Shown here piece by piece: positions 9,374 to 18,350 of a stretch of 64,000 nucleotides of DNA; the first letter of the stretch is position 1; the number at the start of each line of letters is the position of its first letter. Origin of the DNA: Candidatus Dechloromonas phosphorivorans (GTDB lineage Bacteria; Pseudomonadota; Gammaproteobacteria; Burkholderiales; Rhodocyclaceae); the NCBI GenBank assembly GCA_016721185.1, contig JADKIP010000005.1, positions 1-64,000 on the forward strand, in the 5' to 3' direction. Made by a program: the position numbers and the translations under genes. The notes beneath the pieces are model-generated. The model made no database searches. It worked only from the letters and a program-made list of their open reading frames with translations, and had not been told where the DNA came from.

Positions 9374-11461
9374 ATGTTCAACTTATCGCGCTATTTTTCA
9401 ACGGTCAGTTTCATCCTAATTGTGATGGCGGCCGGGGTACTTGGGCCGCTTTACCGGGTGCTGTCCATACAGCAGATGACGGAACTGGCGGAGCATCGCA
9501 ACGTGGCGATGGCGCAGGTTTTCGAGAGTTTTCTCGGTAGCCCGCTCGCCAGTCTGATGAGCGCCTCGCTGGGTCGGGATGCCGCATTTTTGAAAAACTC
9601 AGTGGAGTCCGAGCAATTGCGGGGCAGTGTTGCGGCGTTGATGCGCAATACTTCGGTGGTAAAGGTCAAGATTTACAGCCGGATCGGGGTAACGGTTTTT
9701 TCGTCGGACAGCGCTCAACTGGGTGAAGATAAACTCAAAAACCCTGGTTTTCGTTCGGCGATGAGCGGCAAGGTGTTGAGCGAACTGACCCACCGCAACA
9801 CGATCAATACCTTCGAGGGCGAACGATCCGATATAGATGTTTTGTCGAGTTATGTCCCGATTGTGAACAAGGATGGCTCGATTGAAGGCGTTTTCGAGCT
9901 CTACCAGGATGTCTCACCCTTCGTCAGCCAACTGGAGCGCAGCCTGTGGTGGGTTACCGCCTGCGTGTTCGCGGTCTTCATGGCGCTTTATCTGTTGCAG
10001 TTTCTGGTTGTTCGTCGCGCCCAAGGGATTCTCGAAGAGCAGGAAGGGCGAATCAAGGCGGCTCGTGACACGCTGGAAATTCAGGTGGACGCCCGTACGG
10101 AAGAGTTGAGGCGGGCCAATACCCAGCTTAAAGCTGAAATTTCCGAGCGTCGGCAGGCCGAGAGCAAACTGAATTATCTCGCCTACCATGACCCATTGAC
10201 CGGACTCGCCAACCGTCGCTGCTTTATCGAGCGCCTTGAAGAAAGCCTGCGTGAATCCGGGCGGCACGCACAGCAGTTGGCCGTGCTGTTTATTGACCTC
10301 GACCAGTTCAAGCAGGTCAATGACTCCCTCGGGCACGGGGTCGGCGATGAATTGCTGGTCGCCGTGGCGGCAAGGCTTTCCGAGCATGTGCGCTTGATTG
10401 ACATGCTTGCCCGCCTTGGTGGTGACGAGTTTATTTGCTTGATGGAGGCGGTGCGCAGTGAGGACGAGGTGGCTGTTCTGGCCCGGGAAATCATTGCTGC
10501 TTTTGAACTGCCATTTGGCCTGGGCGAGCACGAGCTGTTCCTGTCGGCCTCAATCGGTATCAGCTTGTTCCCCGGTGATGCACAAGGCATGGTCGATCTG
10601 ATGCGCAATGCCGATACGGCGATGTATCGGGCGAAAGCAATCGGTCGCGGCCAGTATCATTTCTATACCCCTGAAATGACGCGTGATGCAAAAGAGCGTA
10701 TCCGCATGGAAACCCTGCTGCGCCGGGCGCTCGACAATGGCGAGCTTTCCGTGCATTTGCAGCCGCAAGTGGATACCCGGAGCGAACGACTGGTCGGCGC
10801 CGAAGCACTGTTGCGCTGGAATAGTCCCGAGTTGGGCCAGGTCATGCCTTCCCGGTTTATCCCGCTGGCCGAAGAGTCAGGGATCATTATTCCGCTCGGT
10901 AACTGGGTGCTCAGGGAAACTTGCCGGCAAGTCATGCAATGGCGCCGTAGCGGCTTCGATCTGCCACAGGTCTCGGTCAATCTATCGGTCAAGCAATTGG
11001 AGCGGCCGGAGTTCATCGAGACACTGGGCAATATTCTCGACGAAACCGGCATGGATGCTCACTGTCTCAAACTGGAGCTCACCGAGTCGGTGGTGATGGG
11101 GGTCGGCGATGCACACGGCTTGCTGCAGCGGTTACGCGATTTTGGTATCAGCCTGGCGCTGGATGATTTTGGGACGGGCTACTCTTCCTTGAGCTATCTG
11201 AAAATGTTGCCTGTTCAGCAACTGAAAATTGACCAATCCTTTGTCACGGGTATCGGCCGGAATTCTGACGACGAGGCGATTATTCGCACGGTGATGGAAT
11301 TGGCGACCAGCCTCAATTTCGAGGTGGTGGCAGAAGGCGTCGAGACCGTCGAGCAGGCCGAGTTTTTGGCCAAGCTGGGTTGCCAGCAGTTGCAGGGTTA
11401 CCTGCACGGCAAAGCGGTGGCGCCTGACGAGTTTCGCGCCCGCTGGGCGCTGCCTTTATGA
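9374..11461 (+). CDS. Membrane GGDEF-EAL protein (cyclic-di-GMP synthesis/degradation)
   Basis: A 695-residue inner-membrane signalling protein. There is a membrane segment at about residues 10-28, a periplasmic sensor region, a second membrane segment at about 190-214, a short coiled coil, a GGDEF domain from about 265 and an EAL domain from about 470. The cyclase site is intact (RLGGDEF near 347) with an RLID inhibitory site five residues before it. The phosphodiesterase site also looks intact (EALLRW, LELTESVV, DDFGTGYSS, AEGVE). I chose ATG 9374 because the upstream part of the frame overlaps the end of radA. Which activity dominates cannot be told from sequence. Confidence 0.92.
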   Translation: MFNLSRYFSTVSFILIVMAAGVLGPLYRVLSIQQMTELAEHRNVAMAQVFESFLGSPLASLMSASLGRDAAFLKNSVESEQLRGSVAALMRNTSVVKVKIYSRIGVTVFSSDSAQLGEDKLKNPGFRSAMSGKVLSELTHRNTINTFEGERSDIDVLSSYVPIVNKDGSIEGVFELYQDVSPFVSQLERSLWWVTACVFAVFMALYLLQFLVVRRAQGILEEQEGRIKAARDTLEIQVDARTEELRRANTQLKAEISERRQAESKLNYLAYHDPLTGLANRRCFIERLEESLRESGRHAQQLAVLFIDLDQFKQVNDSLGHGVGDELLVAVAARLSEHVRLIDMLARLGGDEFICLMEAVRSEDEVAVLAREIIAAFELPFGLGEHELFLSASIGISLFPGDAQGMVDLMRNADTAMYRAKAIGRGQYHFYTPEMTRDAKERIRMETLLRRALDNGELSVHLQPQVDTRSERLVGAEALLRWNSPELGQVMPSRFIPLAEESGIIIPLGNWVLRETCRQVMQWRRSGFDLPQVSVNLSVKQLERPEFIETLGNILDETGMDAHCLKLELTESVVMGVGDAHGLLQRLRDFGISLALDDFGTGYSSLSYLKMLPVQQLKIDQSFVTGIGRNSDDEAIIRTVMELATSLNFEVVAEGVETVEQAEFLAKLGCQQLQGYLHGKAVAPDEFRARWALPL

Positions 11462-13944
11462 TCATGCTGGCCTGGCGCTTACTGGGTCGGGAAATGCGTT
11501 CCGGCGAACTGCGACTATTGTTCGCGGCGTTGGCAATTGCAGTTGCCGCGGTCACCGCAGTCGGTTTTTTTGCCGATCGCGTGCGACTGGCGCTGGATCG
11601 GCAGGCGCAACAATTGATCGGTGGCGATCTGATCCTGGTCGGTGATCAGCCCTGGCCCGAAAGCTTTACGGCAGAAGCCGGAAAACGCGGTTTGCAGCAC
11701 GCCGAAACCTTGAATTTTCCCAGCATGGTAATGGCCAATGGTCAGGCTCAATTGGCCGAGATCAAGGCGGTGAGCACCACCTACCCCTTGCGCGGGCAGC
11801 TCGCCATCACCCTGCGCCCCGGCGAAACCGGAAAGCCGACGCAGGCTGGCCCAAAACCCGGCGAGGTCTGGCTGGATGAGCGACTGGCCGGGGCATTGCA
11901 GTCGCTGCCGGGTGGCAAGCTTGCAGTTGGCCAGAAAGAACTGCCGATCGGCGCCATTTTGACCATGGAGCCGGATCGCGGGCTCAATTTCTTCAGCCTC
12001 GCGCCGCGCCTGATGATGCATCTCGACGACATTGCAGCCAGTGGGCTGGTGCAGACGGGTTCGCGGGTCCGTTATCGCTTGTTGATTGCCGGCGACGAGC
12101 GGGCGGTGGCCGGTTTCCGGCGTTGGGCTGAACCGCTGCTCTCCCGCGGTCAACGGCTAGAAGATGCCCAAAACGCCCGGCCAGAGATTCGTAGTGCGCT
12201 GGACCGGGCGCAACGTTTTCTCGGCTTGGCGACCTTGCTGACCGTGGTGCTCTCTGCCGTCGCTGTGGCGCTGGCGGCAAGGCGCTACATGCAACGCCAT
12301 CTTGACGCCTGCGCCATCATGCGCTGCCTGGGCATGACCCAGCGGCGCCTCGTCCTGCTGCATGCCTCCATGTTTTTATGGTTGGCGCTGCTCTCAACCC
12401 TGGCCGGTTATCTGATTGGCTTTGCCGCGCATTTCGTGCTGATCGGCTGGTTAAGCAAGCTGCTCGTCATCAGTTTGCCCTTGCCGGGCTGGCAACCGCT
12501 CGGGCTGGGGGCCGGGGTCGCCGCCGTCCTGCTCTTTGGCTTTGCCTTTCCGCCTGTGCTGCAACTCGCCAAAGTGCCGACCCTGCGCGTTTTGCGTCGT
12601 GAGCTGGGGCCGCCGCAACCTTTCCTGATCGGCGGCTATCTGCTCGGCTTGCTGCTGTTGTCCGGCCTGATCATTCTGGTGGCTGGCGATACCAGGCTGG
12701 GCGCTTTGGCGGTCGCCGGGTTCACCGTGGCATTGGGCAGTTTCTGGCTGATTGCCCAGCTGGCAGTGAGCGTCGTCGCCCGCCTGCGTGGCTCGGCTGG
12801 CTTTGGCTGGCGGCAAGGCCTGGCCAATCTGGCGCGCCACCGTTCGGCCAGTGCAATACAAATCGTCGCGTTGGCGATTGGCTTGATGGCAATGTTGCTG
12901 TTGACCGTGACGCGCGCCGAGCTGCTCGATGCCTGGCAGAAAGCGATTCCCGCCGAGGCGCCCAACCGTTTCATCATCAACATCCAGCCCGATCAGCGTC
13001 AGGCGGTGGCGCAGGCGCTGACCGCTGCGGGCATCACGGCCGAATTGGCTCCGATGATTCGTGGCCGCCTGCAAAGCATTGCCGGGCAAGCCATCAGTCC
13101 GGCCAGCTTTCCCGATGATGATCGGGCGCAGCGCCTGGTCGAGCGCGAATTCAATCTTTCCTGGCGCGCCGATATGCCGGCCGGAAACAGTATTGTCGCC
13201 GGGCGCTGGTTTTCGCCGGAAGAGGCCGGGCAGGGTTTGGCGTCGGTTGAGGACGGGTTGGCTCAGACGCTCGGTATCAAGTTGGGCGATGAATTGGTCT
13301 TTTCGATTGCCGGCGTCGAGAAAAAAGTTCGGGTCAGTAATCTGCGCAAGCTGGATTGGGATTCGATGCGCGTCAATTTCTTCGTGATGATGCCGCCCGG
13401 TGTGATCGAGGATGTGCCGGCCAGTCTCATCACCAGTTTTTACTTGCCACCGGCGCAGGCAACGCTGGGCTCGCAACTGGTGGCGCGCTTTCCCAACCTG
13501 ACCTTGATTGATGTCGGTGAAGTCATTCGGCAAATCCAGTCAGTGATTTCCCAGGTGGTGGGCGCCGTTCAGTTCATTTTCATTTTCACGTTGCTGGCCG
13601 GCGGTATTGTTCTTTATTCGGCGCTGCTTTCGGCCTTTGACGAACGCCGTTACGAACTCGCGCTGATGCGTGCCCTGGGGGCGCAACGGGCACAGTTGCG
13701 CCAAGCATTGCTGGTTGAACTGGCCGTGGTGGGCGGCGTTGCCGGCCTGATTGCGGCCACCGGGGCGGGGCTGCTCGGTTGGCTGCTGGCGCGTCAGGTA
13801 TTTCAACTGAACCTGGCTTTTGATCCTTTGCTACCGTTGTTGGCGACACTGGGCGGTGCCTTGCTGGCCGTGCTGACTGGGTGGTTTGCAGTTGGCCGCT
13901 TGTTGCAAACGCCCCCTTTGCTGGCCTTGCGGGCGGGTGCCTAG
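11458..13944 (+). CDS. FtsX-like ABC transporter permease (YbbP type)
   Basis: Large inner-membrane permease of 828 residues. There is an N-terminal membrane segment, a periplasmic domain, a cluster of membrane helices at about 255-470, a second periplasmic domain, and a C-terminal FtsX-type three-helix block ending near residue 820 (LLSAFDERRYELALMRALGA). This double FtsX architecture matches E. coli YbbP, which works with the ATPase YbbA. No ATPase gene is adjacent here. The start overlaps the end of the GGDEF-EAL gene by four bases. Substrate unknown. Confidence 0.85.
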   Translation: MIMLAWRLLGREMRSGELRLLFAALAIAVAAVTAVGFFADRVRLALDRQAQQLIGGDLILVGDQPWPESFTAEAGKRGLQHAETLNFPSMVMANGQAQLAEIKAVSTTYPLRGQLAITLRPGETGKPTQAGPKPGEVWLDERLAGALQSLPGGKLAVGQKELPIGAILTMEPDRGLNFFSLAPRLMMHLDDIAASGLVQTGSRVRYRLLIAGDERAVAGFRRWAEPLLSRGQRLEDAQNARPEIRSALDRAQRFLGLATLLTVVLSAVAVALAARRYMQRHLDACAIMRCLGMTQRRLVLLHASMFLWLALLSTLAGYLIGFAAHFVLIGWLSKLLVISLPLPGWQPLGLGAGVAAVLLFGFAFPPVLQLAKVPTLRVLRRELGPPQPFLIGGYLLGLLLLSGLIILVAGDTRLGALAVAGFTVALGSFWLIAQLAVSVVARLRGSAGFGWRQGLANLARHRSASAIQIVALAIGLMAMLLLTVTRAELLDAWQKAIPAEAPNRFIINIQPDQRQAVAQALTAAGITAELAPMIRGRLQSIAGQAISPASFPDDDRAQRLVEREFNLSWRADMPAGNSIVAGRWFSPEEAGQGLASVEDGLAQTLGIKLGDELVFSIAGVEKKVRVSNLRKLDWDSMRVNFFVMMPPGVIEDVPASLITSFYLPPAQATLGSQLVARFPNLTLIDVGEVIRQIQSVISQVVGAVQFIFIFTLLAGGIVLYSALLSAFDERRYELALMRALGAQRAQLRQALLVELAVVGGVAGLIAATGAGLLGWLLARQVFQLNLAFDPLLPLLATLGGALLAVLTGWFAVGRLLQTPPLLALRAGA

Positions 13945-14026
13945 CATTGCCTGGGAAGGCATCGAGTTATTCGGTGAACGGAATTTCAATAAAAATTTTT
14001 ACCCGGAAATGCCGAGGGAGAGCGTA

Positions 14027-14485
14027 GTGATAAAAATATTTTGGGCCGCAGCACTCGCGTTACTTGCCACGACGGTGAGCTTTTCGACACTGGCCGCCGA
14101 ACCCGCCGGGATGGTTAAAACTAGCAAGGGCGTCGTCAGCCTTGAGCGAGGTGGGCAAAAGTTGCTGGCCGTTGTCGGCACACAGGTATTTCCGGCCGAC
14201 AAATTGCGGACCGGCGCTACCGGTGCGGTGGGGGTGACGCTACGCGATAACACGCTGCTCTCGGCAGGGCCGAACTCGTTGATGGTTATCGATAAATTTG
14301 ATTTTGATAGCACGACCCAAGCCGGCAGCATGTCGATCGCTATTGGCAAGGGAACGCTCTCGGTGGCCAGTGGCAAGATCGCCCGGCAGAATCCGGCAGC
14401 GGTGCAGTTCCATACGCCGACGTCGGTGCTGGGTGTTCGTGGCACCGAGTTTGTCGTTGAAGTGGGCGAGGGACGCGATGAGTAA
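14027..14485 (+). CDS. Secreted FecR-domain protein
   Basis: A 152-residue exported protein. The signal peptide is VIKIFWAAALALLATTVSFSTLAA. The mature part is a FecR-type beta domain: GVVSLERGGQKLLAVVGTQVFPADKLRTG, ending in HTPTSVLGVRGTEFVVEVGEG. I chose the GTG at 14027 because a GGGAG ribosome site lies six bases before it; the open frame extends upstream into the permease gene. Its stop overlaps the next ATG. In other bacteria such FecR proteins sit beside OmpA-like or CHASE2 proteins. Function is unknown. Confidence 0.75.
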   Translation: MIKIFWAAALALLATTVSFSTLAAEPAGMVKTSKGVVSLERGGQKLLAVVGTQVFPADKLRTGATGAVGVTLRDNTLLSAGPNSLMVIDKFDFDSTTQAGSMSIAIGKGTLSVASGKIARQNPAAVQFHTPTSVLGVRGTEFVVEVGEGRDE

Positions 14486-15065
14486 ACTCAATTGGCCAGT
14501 TTCTCTTGGCGTGTTGCTGCTGTTGGCTGGCTGCGCCAGTGAGCGTGTTGTCCTTCTGCCATCAGCCGATGGGCGAGCGAGTGCGCTGATCGTGCGCGAT
14601 GCCCGGGGCGAGCTTGTTCTCGATAAACCCTACGCTGCTTCCGTGCGGCGGGGTGACGCCAATACTGCTTACGAGGCAACGCAGGAAGAGGTGAAAGCGC
14701 GCTTTGCTGACGCATTGGCGGCTCAACCCCCGCGTCCCAGCACCTATTTGCTCTACTTTGAGCCGGGCGGGAATGTGCTGACAGCGGCGTCCCGGGCTGA
14801 ACTAAACCGGGTTCGTCGTGAGATTGCCGAGCGGGCGGCGGCTGAAATCAGGGTGATTGGCCATACCGATCGGGTCGGCAGTGTGGAAGGCAATGATGCC
14901 TTGTCGAAAACACGGGCCCAAACGATAGGGGCTGCTTTGATTGAAGGCGGTGTCCCTGCCGACAAGCTGGAAACGGTGGGTCGAGGCGAACGGGATTTGC
15001 TGGTGCCAACCGAGGACGAGGTCAATGAGCCTAAAAATCGACGGGTCGAAATTAACCTGCGTTAA
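14478..15065 (+). CDS. OmpA-family outer-membrane lipoprotein
   Basis: A 195-residue lipoprotein with lipobox LLAGC near residue 18. The C-terminal OmpA-like peptidoglycan-binding domain is recognisable from YLLYFEPGGNVLT through IRVIGHTDRVGSVEGNDALSKTRA to the ending EPKNRRVEINLR. It probably tethers the outer membrane to peptidoglycan. It overlaps the FecR-domain gene by eight bases, so the two are co-translated and may act together. Confidence 0.88.
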   Translation: MSKLNWPVSLGVLLLLAGCASERVVLLPSADGRASALIVRDARGELVLDKPYAASVRRGDANTAYEATQEEVKARFADALAAQPPRPSTYLLYFEPGGNVLTAASRAELNRVRREIAERAAAEIRVIGHTDRVGSVEGNDALSKTRAQTIGAALIEGGVPADKLETVGRGERDLLVPTEDEVNEPKNRRVEINLR

Positions 15066-15182
15066 GCGGTTGACCGCAGCAATCCGGGTTGAAGGCTGTG
15101 TAGCGCTTAAACCAGCCGGGTTTTATGGTTTTTCGTCCGTATTTGTCAGTCAGCAATCAATCCGTATCCGGAGCAGTTTCTT

Positions 15183-16649
15183 ATGTCAGTCACCCTTGAA
15201 CACTCGGTTTTTGCCCACCTTGAGCCGGCCAATGTCTGGGCGCATTTTGCGACGCTTTGTGCCATTCCTCGTGCCTCCAAAAATGAAGGCCGTTTGCGTG
15301 ACACCCTGAAAGCCTGGGCTGAGGGACGTGGCTTGTTGGCTACGGTCGACGCTGCCGGAAACCTGATTATCCGCAAACCGGCCAGTCCGGGACGGGAGGG
15401 GTTTCCCGGGATGATCCTGCAGTCGCATCTCGATATGGTTTGCCAGAAGAACGCGGATAGCGATCACGATTTCGCTCGCGATCCGATCAGGCCGACATTG
15501 CGCGATGGCTGGCTGATTGCCGAAAAAACCACTTTGGGTGCCGATAACGGTATCGGCGTGGCGCTGATGCTGGCAGCGCTCGAAGATACGCATTTGCTGC
15601 ACGGCCCACTGGAGGCGCTATTTACCGTGGATGAAGAAGCCGGCATGGGCGGCGCCCGAGGGCTGGCGGCAGGCGCTTTGCAGGGGCAGTTGATGCTGAA
15701 TCTCGATACCGAGGAATGGGGCGAGTTTTATTTGGGCTGTGCTGGCGGTCTGGATGTCAATGTCGAGCGGGTAGGTGAATCTGAGCCGATGCCGGCTGAA
15801 TATTGCGTTGCGCGTCTTTCATTGCGTGGCCTGCGCGGTGGCCACTCCGGCGTCGATATTCATGAAGAGCGCGGCAATGCGATCAAACTGCTGGTGCGCG
15901 TGCTGCATGAACTGGCGGCAAAATTCCCATTCCGGCTGGCCGGCTTGCAAGGCGGCTCGGCCAGAAATGCCCTGCCGCGCGAAGCGTCGGCGACGATTGC
16001 CCTGCCGCCTGGGGCGCTGGCTGAATTGCCCACCTGGTTGGGCCAGATGCAGGCCGGCTTGCGGCTTGAACTGAGCGGCGTTGATGAAGGTTTGCTGCTT
16101 GAGGCGCTGCCTGATCAGGCAACTCGGGTCATGGCACTGGCTGAACAGGAAGTCTGGCTGGCGTCCTTGCATGCCGCGCCGCACGGGGTGCGGCGAATGA
16201 GCCGTCAGGTGCCGGGTGTGGTTGAAACGTCGAATAATCTCGGCATGGTTGATCTGCAAGCGCATGGGGGATCTTGCAATTTCATGGTTCGCTCGCTGCT
16301 TGCTGAAGGCGGTGTCGCGCTGGCCGATGAGATTGTCAGCCTGTTTGCCCTGAGCCGGACGCGGGCTGAAAAGTCCGGTTATTACCCGGGCTGGGCGCCG
16401 AATCCGGCTTCACCCTTGCTGGCTTTGTGTCAGGCGGTCTATCGGCGGGATTTCGCCGCCGAGTCGAAGGTTCAGGTGATTCACGCCGGGCTGGAGTGCG
16501 GCATCATCGGCGCCAAATATCCCGGGCTGGATATCGTTTCCTTCGGCCCGACGATTCGTGGCGCACACGCGCCGGGCGAATCTGTCGATGTTTTATCGGT
16601 TGACCGCAGCTGGATGCTACTGAAGGCCATTCTGGCCGCCGTCGGCTGA
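15183..16649 (+). CDS. pepD: Aminoacyl-histidine dipeptidase (peptidase D)
   Basis: Cytosolic M20-family metallopeptidase that cleaves Xaa-His dipeptides. Metal-site motifs are visible: LQSHLDMVCQKN, TTLGADNGIGVAL, FTVDEEAGMGGARGL and LECGIIGAKYPGLDIVSFGP, plus RGLRGGHSGVDIH of the lid domain. 488 residues is normal for PepD. It stands alone between the OmpA lipoprotein and a convergent cyclase gene. Its stop codon lies in one arm of the hairpin at 16643-16668. Confidence 0.95.
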   Translation: MSVTLEHSVFAHLEPANVWAHFATLCAIPRASKNEGRLRDTLKAWAEGRGLLATVDAAGNLIIRKPASPGREGFPGMILQSHLDMVCQKNADSDHDFARDPIRPTLRDGWLIAEKTTLGADNGIGVALMLAALEDTHLLHGPLEALFTVDEEAGMGGARGLAAGALQGQLMLNLDTEEWGEFYLGCAGGLDVNVERVGESEPMPAEYCVARLSLRGLRGGHSGVDIHEERGNAIKLLVRVLHELAAKFPFRLAGLQGGSARNALPREASATIALPPGALAELPTWLGQMQAGLRLELSGVDEGLLLEALPDQATRVMALAEQEVWLASLHAAPHGVRRMSRQVPGVVETSNNLGMVDLQAHGGSCNFMVRSLLAEGGVALADEIVSLFALSRTRAEKSGYYPGWAPNPASPLLALCQAVYRRDFAAESKVQVIHAGLECGIIGAKYPGLDIVSFGPTIRGAHAPGESVDVLSVDRSWMLLKAILAAVG

Positions 16650-16668
16650 GCCGCTTCCTGCTCAGCCG
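16643..16668. terminator. Bidirectional hairpin between convergent genes
   Basis: A perfect 9-bp stem (16643-16651 with 16660-16668) and an 8-base loop. The left arm holds the TGA of pepD and the right arm holds the TGA of the convergent cyclase gene. No strong T-run follows on either side, so Rho-independent function is plausible but not certain. Confidence 0.5.
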
Positions 16669-18221
16669 GCTTTCGCCAGCGCCACGCCATTCCGGCCGCG
16701 TTCCTTGACTTGATACATCGCTCGGTCGGCCTGCTGGAAAAGACTGTTAAAAGTTTCGCCATCGTCCGGACACAGGGCAATGCCCAGGCTGCAGGTCGGG
16801 TGTAGTTCTGTGCTTCCCCACGGCACCGGCTCGCTTAGCATGCGGCACAGTTTTTCACCCAGACTCAAGACATCGGCTTCATTCAAAACGTCAGCCACCA
16901 GCACGATAAATTCGTCGCCCCCGTAGCGGGCAACCGTGTCGCTGGCCCGAATTGCCCGGCTAATTCGTTCGGCAGTGGCGACCAGAACGGCATCGCCGGC
17001 TTCATGACCCACGGTGTCGTTGATTTGTTTGAAGTGATCAAGGTCGATAACGAATAGTGCAAACTTCGTACCCAGGCGCTGCCAGCGATGAAAAACCTGC
17101 TCAAAACGATCGGTCAGCAGATGCCGGTTGGGCAAGCGGGTCAGGGCGTCGTGCATGGCGAGGTGTTCGGCACGTTCATGCATGAACGCGGCATTGCTAA
17201 TGACAAGATGATAGCGTCGCACATTGATGCTGACCAACAGCATGCTGGCGATCAACAGGCCAACGACGGCGATGGCGCCCGGTGCAAAAAACTCCGCCCA
17301 GCGGAGTTGGCGCTCAAAGCTGAGTCGAACCGGTTGTGACCTCATGCCGGTTTCGATAATCCGGGTAAAGCGCGGCAGTGTCTTGATATCCAGCCAGTGA
17401 GCTGGCGGCATTGTTTGCTGAAACAAATTCGATGGCTCTTTGCTGGCCCGGCTCAGCAGTTCGGCATTCATGCTCAGCGGCTTGCTGGCAAGCGTGGCTG
17501 GCAGCAGATGTTCGGTTTTGTTGAGTAGCAGGGCGACCATGCTGCTGCCAAACATATTGGGCTGACCAGGTTCCGGTGACGTAGAAACACGGATGACATT
17601 TTGTAGAACGATGTAGCCGCTACCGCCTTCCCGCAACTTAAAGGTCGGACTGGCGACCGCTTGATTCGACTGCGCGGCGAGACGCAAGGTTTCCTCAAGG
17701 TAGGGAACGGACTCCAGGCGCATGCCGTAAATATCCTGAGCGGCGGGCAACGGTGGGTAGATGAAGATAATCGGCCAGAGGGTTGTCGTTGCGGTTTCTT
17801 TGGCTTCTGGCAGGGCTGTTGTTAGTGGAAAATTTTTGATCGAGAAGTTCCGTAGGCCACTTTTCCGGATGCTCTCTTCGAGCCTGTCTTTTTCGCGATG
17901 CGGCACTTCGCGTGCAACTTCCAGCATGTAGATGTGCGGATAAGGTGCCATTGCTGCGGCTGCGTAACGGGCAGTCGCCTCCTGATCGGTTTCTGCGACG
18001 GCCTGCAGGAATGCAGAAAAACCGGAGAGCACAGCGTCGTTGGCGAGCAGTTTTTGCTGAACATCAGTCGCGAGTTCATTGATGTCCTGATTGAATTGCT
18101 GCTCGGCGGTCTTGATTTCGCTGCTAATGACCATGTGCAGGCAGAACAGGCAGAGCGCCAGCCAGACGAGCAGGAAGTAGAGGTGATGCCTTTTTGTACG
18201 GAGTTCTGATTTGAACGGCAT
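16662..18221 (-). CDS. CHASE-sensor diguanylate cyclase
   Basis: A 519-residue membrane cyclase that should make cyclic-di-GMP. There is a membrane segment at about residues 13-33, a periplasmic CHASE-type sensor domain to about 310 (it includes YMLEVAREVPHREKDRLE and IIFIYPP), a second membrane segment at about 314-332, and a GGDEF domain from about 355. The active site is YGGDEF near residue 432, with an inhibitory RASD site five residues upstream. CHASE domains elsewhere bind small extracellular ligands; the ligand here is unknown. Confidence 0.9.
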   Translation of the reverse strand: MPFKSELRTKRHHLYFLLVWLALCLFCLHMVISSEIKTAEQQFNQDINELATDVQQKLLANDAVLSGFSAFLQAVAETDQEATARYAAAAMAPYPHIYMLEVAREVPHREKDRLEESIRKSGLRNFSIKNFPLTTALPEAKETATTTLWPIIFIYPPLPAAQDIYGMRLESVPYLEETLRLAAQSNQAVASPTFKLREGGSGYIVLQNVIRVSTSPEPGQPNMFGSSMVALLLNKTEHLLPATLASKPLSMNAELLSRASKEPSNLFQQTMPPAHWLDIKTLPRFTRIIETGMRSQPVRLSFERQLRWAEFFAPGAIAVVGLLIASMLLVSINVRRYHLVISNAAFMHERAEHLAMHDALTRLPNRHLLTDRFEQVFHRWQRLGTKFALFVIDLDHFKQINDTVGHEAGDAVLVATAERISRAIRASDTVARYGGDEFIVLVADVLNEADVLSLGEKLCRMLSEPVPWGSTELHPTCSLGIALCPDDGETFNSLFQQADRAMYQVKERGRNGVALAKAG

Positions 18222-18350
18222 GACCCGGCGACGCTTAAATGATAAAAACGCCGCAATTATAAAATAAGCATATTTATTTTATATAAGCCGTCAGCACTAT
18301 AGCTATATCCAAATGGGGTGGGTCGGACTTGAGTTCGGGCTAATAGCCAA
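18222..18350. other. AT-rich spacer upstream of the cyclase gene
   Basis: A 129-base spacer between two minus-strand genes. Its centre is much more AT-rich than its surroundings and contains an inverted repeat AAAATAA / TTATTTT (about 18261-18280). It probably holds the promoter of the CHASE-GGDEF gene and possibly a regulator site. No coding feature seen. Confidence 0.4.
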
